A stretch of DNA of 30,283 bases from SIG714 sp045629725 (GTDB lineage: Bacteria > Bacillota > Clostridia > Oscillospirales > CAG-272). How positions within the stretch are numbered: position 1 is the first letter of the stretch; each line of letters begins with the position of its first letter. The stretch spans positions 1 through 30,283 of the forward strand of contig JAZQRT010000051.1 in assembly GCA_045629725.1 (NCBI GenBank), written 5' to 3'. Positions 1-6,846 of the stretch are shown here, in pieces. Under the pieces are notes generated by a model. The model worked only from the letters and a program-made list of their open reading frames with translations. It had not been told where the DNA came from and ran no database searches. The position numbers and the translations under genes were made by a program.

Positions 1-1
1 A

Positions 2-47
2 GTTGACAAATCAACAATTATATGCTATTATATGTTGACTAATCAAC
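2..47 (+). promoter_or_regulatory. DegV-gene promoter flanked by two palindromic operators
   Basis: A -35 box TTGACA (3-8) and a -10 box TATTAT (26-31) are separated by 17 bp, with TGC before the -10 (extended -10). Two near-identical palindromes overlap it: GTTGACAAATCAAC (2-15), covering the -35, and GTTGACTAATCAAC (34-47), just downstream of the -10 where transcription would begin. Their starts lie 32 bp apart, about three helical turns, so two dimers could bind the same DNA face and repress. The arms GTTGA/TCAAC suit a MarR- or TetR-type dimer. The regulator gene is not in the window. The promoter is well supported; the operator role is inferred. Confidence 0.75.
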
Positions 48-79
48 AAGTTAATATTTTTTAAAAGAGGATAACAACA

Positions 80-931
80 ATGAGTGTTAAAATAATTGTA
101 GACTCCGCATCAGACGTTAAGCTCAGTTTTGCTGAGGCAAATTGTCTTGGCTTTGTACCCCTTAAAACCAATCTCGGCGGAGTTGAATACCGTGACGGAA
201 TCGACATTGTGCCCGATGTGTTTTTTGAGAAATTGGAGCAGAATAAAGAGCTCGCACACACAAGCCAGGTAAATGCATCAGAGTTTATGGAAATATTTGA
301 AAAGGTAGTTGCAGATGGTGATGAAGCAGTTGTTATTACCATTTCAAGCGGACTTTCGGGAACGTATCAGAGCGCTGTTGTAGCAGCATCAGATTATGAA
401 GGTAAGATCTTTGTTGTAGACAGTCTTTCGGCAACCGCAGGAGAGCAGGTTCTCATAGAGCATGCTATCAAGCTTCGTGATGCAGGAAAGTCAGCATCGG
501 AGATTTACGAAGAACTCGATTACATGAGAAAAAATTATCATCTTTTTGTTCGCCTTGAAACACTTGAATATCTCAAGCGCGGAGGAAGAATATCCAAAAC
601 ATCTGCAGCTCTCGGCGGACTTATGAATATCAAGCCCATCTTGACTCTTAACAAAGAGGGTAAGCTTGAAACTGTTGGAAAGGCAAGAGGAATCAAGGCA
701 AGCCACAAGATGATGAACGATGCAATTATCGCTACGGGCGGAATCGACTTTAATTATCCTGTTGTTATTACCTATGCAGGTGATGTGAATGACGGCATGG
801 TTGACAGTTATATCGCAGATAGCGCGGATATATTTGGAGATAATAAGGTCACGGTAGGTCAGCTTGGATGCGTAATCGGAACACATGCAGGACCCGGTGC
901 GATCGTTGTTTCATTTGTAGCCAAAAAGTAA
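80..931 (+). CDS. DegV family protein (fatty-acid-binding, FakB-like)
   Basis: The 283-residue product has the usual length and motifs of the DegV family: N-terminal IIVDSASDV, the SSGLSGTY loop near residue 92, VVDSLSATAGEQ, then TLEYLKRGGRIS and NIKPILTL in the second lobe. Family members bind a single fatty acid in a buried pocket; in the FakAB system the FakB subunit presents exogenous fatty acid to the kinase FakA for phosphorylation and entry into phospholipid. The start at 80 follows an AAGAGG ribosome site by about ten bases. It is a single gene ending in a strong bidirectional hairpin at 943-980. The paired operators upstream suggest repression by a small-ligand regulator. No FakA gene is in the window, and Clostridia usually carry several DegV paralogs, so the specific ligand cannot be assigned. 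Confidence 0.93.
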   Translation: MSVKIIVDSASDVKLSFAEANCLGFVPLKTNLGGVEYRDGIDIVPDVFFEKLEQNKELAHTSQVNASEFMEIFEKVVADGDEAVVITISSGLSGTYQSAVVAASDYEGKIFVVDSLSATAGEQVLIEHAIKLRDAGKSASEIYEELDYMRKNYHLFVRLETLEYLKRGGRISKTSAALGGLMNIKPILTLNKEGKLETVGKARGIKASHKMMNDAIIATGGIDFNYPVVITYAGDVNDGMVDSYIADSADIFGDNKVTVGQLGCVIGTHAGPGAIVVSFVAKK

Positions 932-942
932 TTAATAAAAAA

Positions 943-980
943 TTATACCCCGATAGATTTTTTAGTCCATCGGGGTATAA
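943..980. terminator. Bidirectional rho-independent terminator
   Basis: A perfect 12-bp stem (TTATACCCCGAT, 943-954, with ATCGGGGTATAA, 969-980) closes a 14-base loop between the convergent DegV and DUF308 genes. On the minus strand the stem is followed by a run of T (complement of 936-943), and on the plus strand by an AT-rich tail. Confidence 0.9.
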
Positions 981-1004
981 AATATTTTAGGGTTATCTTT
1001 TTGC

Positions 1005-1463
1005 TTATTTCTTAAGTGATCCGATAAGTCCGAGAACTCCGTTTACTGCAAGGAGCGCACCTGTGATAACAATGATGATGTCAAGGCCGTTTCCGAATGC
1101 GAGCATAAGTCCGAGAACGATGGAAAGCAAGGGGAAAATAAGCTGGAATACATTGGGCTTCTTTCCCTTGAAAGCTTCAACAAATGCAATGATTCCCTTG
1201 AGCGCGATAAGAATACCGAGCACAAGAAGAACGATCTTTGTTGCAAGCCAACCGAGAACAAGGATAAGTGCACCGATAATGATGCTTACGATACCTCCGG
1301 CAAAGTTCTTCTTAAGAACGTCAAGAATTCCGCTGATAAGGAAGAACACACCTGCAATAGTCATCGCCCATCCGAGTGTCTGGGATTTGAAAACTATAAG
1401 AAGTACACCGAGAACGATATACAAAAGTGCTGAGAAAAGCTCTGAATTTGTTTTCTTTGCCAT
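1005..1463 (-). CDS. HdeD/DUF308 family multi-pass membrane protein
   Basis: The 152-residue product starts MAKKTNSELF and consists almost entirely of short hydrophobic helices in Gly-rich pairs, about six in all, such as LLYIVLGVLLIVF, ITGALLAVNGVLGLI and VLLVLGILIALKGII. This repeated helix-pair pattern is typical of the HdeD/DUF308 family. In enterobacteria HdeD contributes to acid resistance; in Firmicutes the role is unknown. I chose ATG at 1463 because AAAGGAGATC lies just upstream, whereas a longer reading to 1520 would place the promoter inside the gene. That promoter reads TTGATT (1520 to 1515), 17 bp, then TACAAT (1497 to 1492). The gene ends in the shared terminator at 943-980. Confidence 0.85.
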   Translation of the reverse strand: MAKKTNSELFSALLYIVLGVLLIVFKSQTLGWAMTIAGVFFLISGILDVLKKNFAGGIVSIIIGALILVLGWLATKIVLLVLGILIALKGIIAFVEAFKGKKPNVFQLIFPLLSIVLGLMLAFGNGLDIIIVITGALLAVNGVLGLIGSLKK

Positions 1464-1491
1464 TTTTTGATCTCCTTTCAATTTTTTTGGT

Positions 1492-1520
1492 ATTGTATCA
1501 TATTTTGAAAGAAAAATCAA
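1492..1520 (-). promoter_or_regulatory. Promoter of the HdeD/DUF308 gene
   Basis: Reading the minus strand, TTGATT (1520-1515) and TACAAT (1497-1492) are spaced exactly 17 bp, with TGA directly before the -10. Transcription would start near 1485, about 20 bases before the start codon. Confidence 0.65.
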
Positions 1521-1567
1521 TAAAAAATCGAAATTTTCTTGAGATAAAAATTGATTTTTTTACAAGA

Positions 1568-2422
1568 TTATACGTTACCCGATATTGTTATTATGCTTAC
1601 GCCCGGTGTTACCGTCCAAGCACCGCTTACGGGGTCTTGAACGTAGCTTGCCGCAGGGACGGTTATATTTCCTTCTACAGTAGAAAATTGTCCAGTTGCT
1701 TCATTGTAGGTGTAATTTTCGGGATTTGACCATACTTCACCGTTAAATGTTACAGTAAGGTTTTTGAGAATGGGGTTAAGGGTATCCTGTACCACTGCAT
1801 TCTCGGTTGCCACAACAGGAGTGGAACCATAATTTTGAATGGTTAAGGTGTAGGTGAGAAGACCGCCTTCCATGACCGTTGAGGGATTCAGTGCCTTTAC
1901 TATAGCAAGATCGGCACCCGTTGAAGGTGTGATCGTCCTTGTTGCAATAACCTCGGAAACAAGAGCATCTCCCGAAACTGTTACTGTGTTGGTAACTCCC
2001 GTGGGGACTCCAAGGGGAGCAAAGGCGTTTACCTCGACAGTATAAATAAGCATAGCGTTACCGCCTGCGGGAATATTAATAGGAGAGATAATAAGTCCGT
2101 TTTCAGAAACTACTGTTGGAGAAGCCTGCAAAACACCGTTTACATAATAAAGAAGTGTTCCTTCAACGTAGTCAAGAGGAATACGTGTTTCAGTTCCAAA
2201 GTCATAAGCTCCAAGATTATCATTCAAGGTAAGTCCATTTATAGCGGTTGTTCCAGAGTTTGCAATGGAAACAACGTAGGTTATTTCGTCACCGTGAGTG
2301 TAGGTGTTTTTGTTTGAATATTTTGATACTGTGATAACTTCTGTAATAATACCCGTAACGATATTGGACGTTCTCACAATGTTATTGTGTGAAAGAATTG
2401 CTTGATTATAAAAAGTCTGCAT
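1568..2422 (-). CDS. DUF11 repeat-containing protein without signal peptide
   Basis: The 284-residue product contains two copies of an immunoglobulin-like beta domain of the DUF11 type. The first begins near residue 30 (VSKYSNKNTYTHGDEITYVV, then IANSG) and the second near residue 170 (LAIVKALNPSTVMEGGLLTY, then IQNYGSTPV). The spacing of Gly, Asn and aromatic residues matches the DUF11/conserved repeat family found in large bacterial surface proteins. Unusually for a surface-type fold, there is no signal peptide, transmembrane anchor or LPXTG motif: the protein starts MQTFYNQAILSHNN. Proteins of this plain form are common in Clostridia and their localisation is uncertain. The start is supported by a CAGAGGT ribosome site. 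A perfect palindrome (2442-2460) sits just upstream in the leader. Function unknown. Confidence 0.8.
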   Translation of the reverse strand: MQTFYNQAILSHNNIVRTSNIVTGIITEVITVSKYSNKNTYTHGDEITYVVSIANSGTTAINGLTLNDNLGAYDFGTETRIPLDYVEGTLLYYVNGVLQASPTVVSENGLIISPINIPAGGNAMLIYTVEVNAFAPLGVPTGVTNTVTVSGDALVSEVIATRTITPSTGADLAIVKALNPSTVMEGGLLTYTLTIQNYGSTPVVATENAVVQDTLNPILKNLTVTFNGEVWSNPENYTYNEATGQFSTVEGNITVPAASYVQDPVSGAWTVTPGVSIITISGNV

Positions 2423-2441
2423 TTTTAATACCTCTGTTTTA

Positions 2442-2460
2442 TTAGGGAATTGTTCCCTAA
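2442..2460. promoter_or_regulatory. Perfect palindrome upstream of DUF11 gene (possible operator or leader hairpin)
   Basis: TTAGGGAA (2442-2449) and TTCCCTAA (2453-2460) form a perfect 8-bp inverted repeat around three bases, about 20 bp upstream of the DUF11 start codon. It lacks a T tract in either direction, so it does not look like a terminator. It may be a repressor site or an mRNA hairpin. Confidence 0.5.
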
Positions 2461-2523
2461 GAGCAGTATATTAAAATGATAAAAAGAGTGTGCAAAGCAA
2501 CTTGTAAATTTTAAAAAAAGGTA

Positions 2524-2552
2524 TTGCAATTTAAAAAGTTCTGTGATATAAT
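2524..2552 (+). promoter_or_regulatory. tRNA-Val promoter
   Basis: TTGCAA (2524-2529), a 17-bp spacer, then TATAAT (2547-2552) preceded by TGA (extended -10). Transcription would start near 2560, almost directly at the tRNA. Confidence 0.85.
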
Positions 2553-2562
2553 ACCACCACTC

Positions 2563-2639
2563 GGAGGCATAGCTCAGCTGGTTAGAGTGCTTGCTTGACA
2601 TGCAAGAGGTCAGTGGTTCGATTCCACTTGTCTCCACCA
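2563..2639 (+). tRNA. tRNA-Val (anticodon GAC)
   Basis: The 77-base sequence folds as a complete cloverleaf: acceptor stem GGAGGCA with TGTCTCC (one G-U pair), D stem GCTC/GAGT, anticodon stem CTTGC/GCAAG around loop TTGACAT (anticodon GAC, valine), variable loop AGGTC, and T stem AGTGG/CCACT around TTCGATT. Discriminator A2636 is followed by a genome-encoded CCA (2637-2639). It stands alone behind its own promoter. Confidence 0.97.
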
Positions 2640-2685
2640 ACCAAAACAGAACATTTGTCGGTAGACAAATGTTCTGTTTTGGTTT
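2639..2685 (+). terminator. Very long perfect hairpin terminating tRNA-Val
   Basis: Bases 2639-2659 pair perfectly with 2664-2684: 21 bp around the loop GGTA. The stem begins at the last A of the tRNA CCA end, and its 3' arm contains GTTTTGG followed by TTT. The position directly after the tRNA points to a terminator, though the T tract is short and lies partly inside the stem. Confidence 0.75.
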
Positions 2686-2687
2686 AT

Positions 2688-2906
2688 CCAAGCCGCAGGC
2701 TTGGCATATCATCCTACGCAGTCGTATATATCATCAGCCCCTTGGGGGCTGTATCTCATCACGCGCCAGCGTGCATCTTGCCTGCGGCTTGATGATATCT
2801 ACGGCTGCTCTGTAATGATGTTTGCCTTGCGGCACATTAGGGCAAACATCGTATCATTGCGGTAGGAAGTGGCGCAACATAAATTCATTATATCGCCACA
2901 GGCGAT
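2688..2906. repeat. Array of short hairpins with ATATCATC-like spacers (REP/MITE-like)
   Basis: This is the main part of a gene-free stretch (2640-3017). Short palindromes follow one another: CCAAGCC/GGCTTGG (2688-2704), TACG/CGTA (2715-2726), AGCCCC/GGGGCT (2736-2750), CACGC/GCGTG (2760-2773), GTTTGCC/GGCAAAC (about 2817-2850) and ATCGCC/GGCGAT (2892-2906). The first four are joined by similar spacers, CATATCATC, TATATCATC and GTATCTCATC; an inverted copy, GATGATATC, lies at 2791-2799. A long-range pairing of AAGCCGCAGGC (2690-2700) with GCCTGCGGCTT (2780-2790) could close the first four hairpins into one cruciform-like domain. No coding potential is convincing. It resembles dispersed intergenic palindromic repeats, but copy number cannot be judged here. 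Confidence 0.6.
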
Positions 2907-2913
2907 TCATCAT

Positions 2914-2942
2914 TTGACAAACTAACAGTTTTGTGATATAAT
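2914..2942 (+). promoter_or_regulatory. Promoter of the small membrane-protein pair
   Basis: TTGACA (2914-2919), 17-bp spacer, TATAAT (2937-2942) with TGA before the -10. It gives a leader of about 70 bases before the GTG start at 3018. Confidence 0.85.
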
Positions 2943-3017
2943 AAAAGCAACAGAATGTGCGGCCTTAAAGAAAACAAACTCGCCGAGCTTTCAAATTATA
3001 AATAAGGAGAATATAAA

Positions 3018-3206
3018 GTGAAAAAGGTAAATATTTTACAATTTGTTGCTTCCCTTTGTTTATTGGTCGGAAGTATTCTTAATCTGTTAAATATTTTGAT
3101 AGAAATTCCATTTACAATCTATGTTTGTTCGGGACCGCTTCTATTAATATCGGTAATCTTATTTGTTATTGTATTGATCAAAAAGATTAAATACAAAAAT
3201 AGGTAA
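3018..3206 (+). CDS. Small two-helix membrane protein, unknown function
   Basis: The 62-residue product has two hydrophobic helices (about residues 7-28 and 33-54) and a basic tail ending KKIKYKNR, so both ends are probably cytoplasmic. The start is GTG, supported by AAGGAG eight bases upstream and by the near-consensus promoter at 2914-2942. The next gene follows after 15 bases, suggesting one transcript. I recognise no family. It could be a regulator or partner of the next membrane protein, but that rests only on position. Confidence 0.6.
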   Translation: MKKVNILQFVASLCLLVGSILNLLNILIEIPFTIYVCSGPLLLISVILFVIVLIKKIKYKNR

Positions 3207-3221
3207 AAAGTAGGTCTTACA

Positions 3222-3749
3222 ATGAAAAAGTATTTTATTAAAAAGCAAGATATCAGGCGAGATCTACTTAATAAGATAAATAAAGTGAAAAAACTTTCAA
3301 TTTTTCTAACTGTTCTTACTGCTTTTGCAATACTGTCGTATGTGTTTTTTGTTATTGGCTTTGCTAACATTATGGATGAATATACAAGCGGACATCTTGC
3401 AGGTCGAGGAATCCATCCGATTTTAGGGTTATTCATAGGTGCACTTGTGATTATATTTTTTGTTATATTTCTCCTTGATTTTTACTATATTGATCTGTTT
3501 AAAGCTATAACGGGGAGGTTTTCGATCATAGAAGAAAAGCTTTGTGAACGAAATACTGATCGAGTTTCTTATTACCGAAATACTAAAAAAGAAAACTTGT
3601 TTTATTTTCGATGTGGCAGAGTGTCTGTTGAAAGTGAAACCTATTCTCATTCTAATGTCGGGGATAATTTCTACCTTATCGTGTTAAGGACCAATAAAGC
3701 ACCTTTATTGGTATACAATTCAAAATATTATCAAATTGATAATTCCTAA
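3222..3749 (+). CDS. Membrane protein with C-terminal soluble domain, unknown function
   Basis: The 175-residue product has a basic N terminus, two transmembrane helices (about residues 25-47 and 64-90) and a soluble C-terminal half of about 80 residues rich in Tyr, Arg and beta-prone sequence (ENLFYFRCGRVSVESETYSH). The ribosome site is weak (AAGTAGG), consistent with coupling to the preceding 62-residue gene, whose stop is 15 bases upstream. The transcript ends in the hairpin at 3804-3837. No family is recognised; the layout resembles small two-helix DUF proteins of Firmicutes with a beta-rich domain after the second helix. The base composition is more AT-rich than the neighbouring housekeeping genes, which together with the adjacent tRNA and hairpin array may hint at accessory DNA. 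Confidence 0.65.
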   Translation: MKKYFIKKQDIRRDLLNKINKVKKLSIFLTVLTAFAILSYVFFVIGFANIMDEYTSGHLAGRGIHPILGLFIGALVIIFFVIFLLDFYYIDLFKAITGRFSIIEEKLCERNTDRVSYYRNTKKENLFYFRCGRVSVESETYSHSNVGDNFYLIVLRTNKAPLLVYNSKYYQIDNS

Positions 3750-3803
3750 TTGTACTTTTCAAACAGTGGCACGTTATTATTTTTTTATTATGAATTTTAA
3801 AAG

Positions 3804-3837
3804 AGGCTGTAAAACTCAATCTGAGTTTTTACAGCCT
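3804..3837. terminator. Bidirectional terminator
   Basis: AGGCTGTAAAA-CTCA (3804-3818) pairs with TGAGTTTTTACAGCCT (3822-3837), a 15-bp stem with one bulge and a three-base loop. It is followed by T-rich sequence on both strands (TTTTACTTTTT on plus; CTTTTAAAATT on minus), so it serves the convergent membrane protein and oxidoreductase genes. Confidence 0.88.
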
Positions 3838-3854
3838 TTTTACTTTTTAAAAAT

Positions 3855-4994
3855 TTAAATCTCCGGAATCTCAATTTCGATCTCTCTGCCAAGACGGGCA
3901 GATTTAACGATAGCATCAATGATTGCCTGATTGTAGATAATTTCCGATGTGGGAACGGGAGTCTCGCCGCCGCATTTTACGGCATCAAGGAAGGAGCGGA
4001 TCTTATTGTAGAAAAGTCCGTTCGGAACAGAACCGCAAAGGGGAATTTCTGTTTTAACCTGCTTGCCTGCAAGATCGTGGTAGATCGTCATAGGTCCGCC
4101 GACGGAGCCGTACCAGCATTCTGTGGAGGGAATACGGAGCGCACCCTTTGTGCCGAGGATAACGGTATCACCGGGAGTATCAAGGTGCATAGCCCAAGAA
4201 ATACGGAAGTCAAGGATTATATCTCCCTCAAGCCTTACAAACGCTGCAGCAAAATCTTCAACGTCAAAGCGAGCCGCGTCGGCAGGATTGTTGTAAAGAG
4301 GATTTGTTCCAAAGTAGTTAGAGATATATCCCGATGCGGTAAGGGGCTTGGGATAGCCGATAGCCTTGAGGACCATGTCAAGAGAATAGCATCCGATATC
4401 ACCCATAGCACCGATACCTGCGGTTTTGTCTTCAATAAAGGTACTGTTGGGAATACCGCGTCTTCTTCCACCGCCTGTCTGAATGTAATATATTTTTCCG
4501 AGCTCGCCGCTGTCAACGATCTTCTTTATCATTTTCATGTTGTTATCCATACGGGGCTGGAATCCGATGGAGAGTATTTTACCGCTCTTTTTCTCGGCAC
4601 GCATAATTTCAACTGCTTCTTCGGTGGTAACGCACATGGGCTTTTCAAGAAGAACGTTTACGCCCTTTTCAAGAGCATAGATAGTGGGCTCTGCATGCTG
4701 ACGGTTATAGGTACAAATAGAAACCGCATCAAGCTCTTCCTCATCAAGCATTTCCTTGTGGCTGGGGTAGCATCGAACACCCTCAACACCGTATCTTTTA
4801 AAGAAAGCTTCTGCTTTACCGGGAATAAGGTCTGCTCCCGCAACGATCTCAACGTCCTTCATTTTCATATAACATTCAATGTGGGACTCTGCGATCCAAC
4901 CTGTACCGATGATGCCGACCTTCAGCTTTTTTCCATCTGTTTTTTCTTCCTTTTTGAATATCTGTGTAAACTGATTAAGAACGTTATCTGACAT
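3855..4994 (-). CDS. Gfo/Idh/MocA family sugar oxidoreductase
   Basis: The 379-residue product is an NAD(P)-dependent sugar or inositol dehydrogenase-type enzyme. It shows the Rossmann motif VGIIGTGWIAESH (GIIGTG at residues 27-32), the conserved EKP of LLEKPM (117-119) and a C-terminal alpha/beta substrate domain. In the active-site segment the sequence is GDIGCYSLD (198-206): the usual catalytic His of many family members (GxHxxD) is Tyr here, as in the glucose-fructose oxidoreductase-like branch. AAGGAGATAT precedes the ATG at 4994. It follows the epimerase gene by 33 bases on the same strand, so the two probably share a transcript and a carbohydrate pathway controlled by the divergent AraC regulator. 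The substrate cannot be named from sequence; no transporter or kinase is linked. Confidence 0.9.
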   Translation of the reverse strand: MSDNVLNQFTQIFKKEEKTDGKKLKVGIIGTGWIAESHIECYMKMKDVEIVAGADLIPGKAEAFFKRYGVEGVRCYPSHKEMLDEEELDAVSICTYNRQHAEPTIYALEKGVNVLLEKPMCVTTEEAVEIMRAEKKSGKILSIGFQPRMDNNMKMIKKIVDSGELGKIYYIQTGGGRRRGIPNSTFIEDKTAGIGAMGDIGCYSLDMVLKAIGYPKPLTASGYISNYFGTNPLYNNPADAARFDVEDFAAAFVRLEGDIILDFRISWAMHLDTPGDTVILGTKGALRIPSTECWYGSVGGPMTIYHDLAGKQVKTEIPLCGSVPNGLFYNKIRSFLDAVKCGGETPVPTSEIIYNQAIIDAIVKSARLGREIEIEIPEI

Positions 4995-5027
4995 TTTTAT
5001 ATCTCCTTGTTATAATTTTATTTATTA

Positions 5028-5864
5028 TTAATATCCTATGCTTTTTAAATAATCAATGCTCATTTTTGCACATTCAAGACGGCTCTTGCCCATTGAAGGC
5101 TCGTCCTGTTCAACAATGATCCACTGACATACAGAGCCTTCAAGACTGTTCAGTATCTCGGGGACATTCTGTGCACCGTAGCCAATGGGACGGAAAGAGA
5201 AGGATTCTTCTTCTGCGGGAGCGATTTCTTCCATACCGATAAGGTTATAAAGATTTTTTGCACCCTTACCCTTCATTATAAAATCCTTAAGGTGTACAAC
5301 GGGAATTCTGTCCGCATATTTTTTAAGGTAAACACAGGGATCCTCACCTGCAACGTTTACCCAACATACGTCCATTTCGGGAGTCAGGAGATCGGCAGGT
5401 ATTTTTTCGAACATATCGTCATATCCGTATATACCGTTTTCAAGACGTACAAACTCAAAATCATGGTTATGGTACATAAGACCAATATCGTATTCCTTTG
5501 ATTTTTTTGCAAGAAAGGCAATATTTTCAAGGGTCTTTTCATAGTTTGCAGCAAGGGGTCTGTCCTCTGCACCAAGGTATGGAACTGCAATATATTTGCA
5601 TCCGATCCTACGGTATGTATCAAAAACTCCATCGGGATCCTCAAGCATTTCGGCAAGAGATACGTGAGCGGAAATAGGAATAAGATTATATTTTTCACAT
5701 AGTGCTTTTACTTCCTCAGCGCTTTTTCCGTAAAGACCTGCAAATTCAACGCAGTCATAGCCCATTTCACTGACAGCTTTAAGTGTACCCTCGAAATCAG
5801 CGGAAAGGTCTGTTCTAAGGGAATATAGTTGAATTCCGATGGGATATTTTTTATTTATAGACAT
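5028..5864 (-). CDS. Sugar phosphate isomerase/epimerase (AP endonuclease 2-like TIM barrel)
   Basis: The 278-residue product belongs to the xylose isomerase-like TIM barrel family (AP_endonuc_2). It starts with the strand PIGIQLYSLR, has the Glu of DCVEFAGLYG near residue 40, and the metal-binding YHNHDFEF motif near 155, followed by PEMDVCWV, VVHLKDF and IIVEQDEPS. These residues normally bind a divalent metal that drives ketose/aldose isomerisation or epimerisation, as in inosose dehydratase-like enzymes. It is first in a two-gene operon with a Gfo/Idh/MocA oxidoreductase, a pairing common in catabolism of inositols, keto-sugars and glycosides. A strong AGGAGG site (AGGAGGAAATAAAATG) fixes the start. 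An AraC regulator is transcribed divergently 109 bases away. Exact substrate unknown. Confidence 0.9.
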   Translation of the reverse strand: MSINKKYPIGIQLYSLRTDLSADFEGTLKAVSEMGYDCVEFAGLYGKSAEEVKALCEKYNLIPISAHVSLAEMLEDPDGVFDTYRRIGCKYIAVPYLGAEDRPLAANYEKTLENIAFLAKKSKEYDIGLMYHNHDFEFVRLENGIYGYDDMFEKIPADLLTPEMDVCWVNVAGEDPCVYLKKYADRIPVVHLKDFIMKGKGAKNLYNLIGMEEIAPAEEESFSFRPIGYGAQNVPEILNSLEGSVCQWIIVEQDEPSMGKSRLECAKMSIDYLKSIGY

Positions 5865-5892
5865 TTTATTTCCTCCTTTTTGGATTTTATAC

Positions 5893-5921
5893 TTGTATTA
5901 TAAGACAAAAAGTGATATAAT
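5893..5921 (+). promoter_or_regulatory. AraC-gene promoter overlapping the divergent sugar-operon promoter
   Basis: Plus strand: TTGTAT (5893-5898), 17 bp, TATAAT (5916-5921) preceded by TGA. On the minus strand a TATAAT lies at 5902-5897 with no good -35 at 17 bp, the usual look of an activator-dependent promoter. The minus -10 overlaps the plus -35 by two bases, so the two promoters probably exclude each other or share regulation by the AraC protein. Confidence 0.65.
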
Positions 5922-5973
5922 AAAAGTCAAAACATGGCAAATAATAGCCATATCTTGCACTGTTGGAGGACTT

Positions 5974-6798
5974 ATGTCGGTATACGAAAATCACAGAAGC
6001 ACATATCGCTGCACAAAAGGGGATAAACTCGGATATTTTGCCCACCGCCACCGTGAAATTGAAGTGATACTCATGCTTGAGGGCCGTTCAAAAGCTATCG
6101 TAAACGGCATATCCTATGACCTCACAGGGGGAGATGCTCTTATTGTTTTTCCCAATCATCTTCATGAATTTATTTCTACGGAGAAAGAGGATTATATATT
6201 GATGCTTATTCCCGCAAATATCTACAGTGACTATTCCGATGCCATCGAAGGACACAGACCCGTCGATCCGATTATAAAAAACTGTGCAAGAAATGAAAAG
6301 ATTTTAAGCCTTGCAAATATCTGCATGGAGAGTAATGACCGCTATGCATATCAGTGCCGAAAATTCCTCATTGGTGCAATTCTCGGAATGGTTCTGAGTC
6401 AGGTCAAGCTGACACAGGCTCATACGGATAAGTCTGCCCTGGAAAGGATACTTGATTACTGTGAAAATCATTTTTCGGAAAATATTACCCTTGAAAGTAT
6501 GTCAAAGGATCTGTTTTTAAGTAAATACTATATATCGCGTTTGTTCGGTACACAGCTTGGCGTAAGCTTTACAAATTATATAAACTCTCTTCGCATTGAG
6601 GCAAGTGTAAAGCTTCTCACAACCACCGAATTACCGATTACGGATATCTGTTTTATTGCAGGATTTTCGAGCACACGAAACTTTAACAGGGTTTTCAGCG
6701 AGCGCATTGGCGTGACTCCGAAGGAATACAGGGAAAGCCAAATGAACGTGCTCGGTTCGTATACGGAGAAAATGAAAAGACGTAGTGCAAAACAATAA
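5974..6798 (+). CDS. AraC family transcriptional regulator with cupin sensor domain
   Basis: The 274-residue product has an N-terminal cupin-like sensor domain (about residues 20-85: FAHRHREIEVILMLEGRSKA, then GGDALIVFPNHLHEF) and a C-terminal AraC/XylS double helix-turn-helix (about 160-258), including LSKYYISRLFGTQLG and the diagnostic ITDICFIAGFSSTRNFNRVF and GVTPKEYR. Such proteins bind a sugar or related ligand and usually activate an adjacent operon. I chose ATG at 5974 because GGAGG lies four bases upstream; a longer reading from 5839 would cross the promoter and overlap the epimerase start. It is divergent from the epimerase-oxidoreductase pair, which is its likely target. The ligand is unknown. 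Confidence 0.92.
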   Translation: MSVYENHRSTYRCTKGDKLGYFAHRHREIEVILMLEGRSKAIVNGISYDLTGGDALIVFPNHLHEFISTEKEDYILMLIPANIYSDYSDAIEGHRPVDPIIKNCARNEKILSLANICMESNDRYAYQCRKFLIGAILGMVLSQVKLTQAHTDKSALERILDYCENHFSENITLESMSKDLFLSKYYISRLFGTQLGVSFTNYINSLRIEASVKLLTTTELPITDICFIAGFSSTRNFNRVFSERIGVTPKEYRESQMNVLGSYTEKMKRRSAKQ

Positions 6799-6846
6799 GA
6801 TTATATTTTGAAAAGCATCATTTTTAAAATTTAAATGTAAAATTTC

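Noticed and set aside
2425..2712. Minus-strand open frame of 95 codons containing SGIEPLTSCMSS
   Set aside because: It is the antisense of tRNA-Val and its terminator; this peptide is a well-known spurious translation of tRNA genes.
2591..2815. Plus-strand open frames across the tRNA 3' half and hairpin array
   Set aside because: They start inside the tRNA, lack a ribosome site and consist of palindromic repeats.
5839..5973. Longer N terminus for the AraC regulator
   Set aside because: It would begin inside the divergent epimerase gene and include the promoter; ATG 5974 has a proper GGAGG site.
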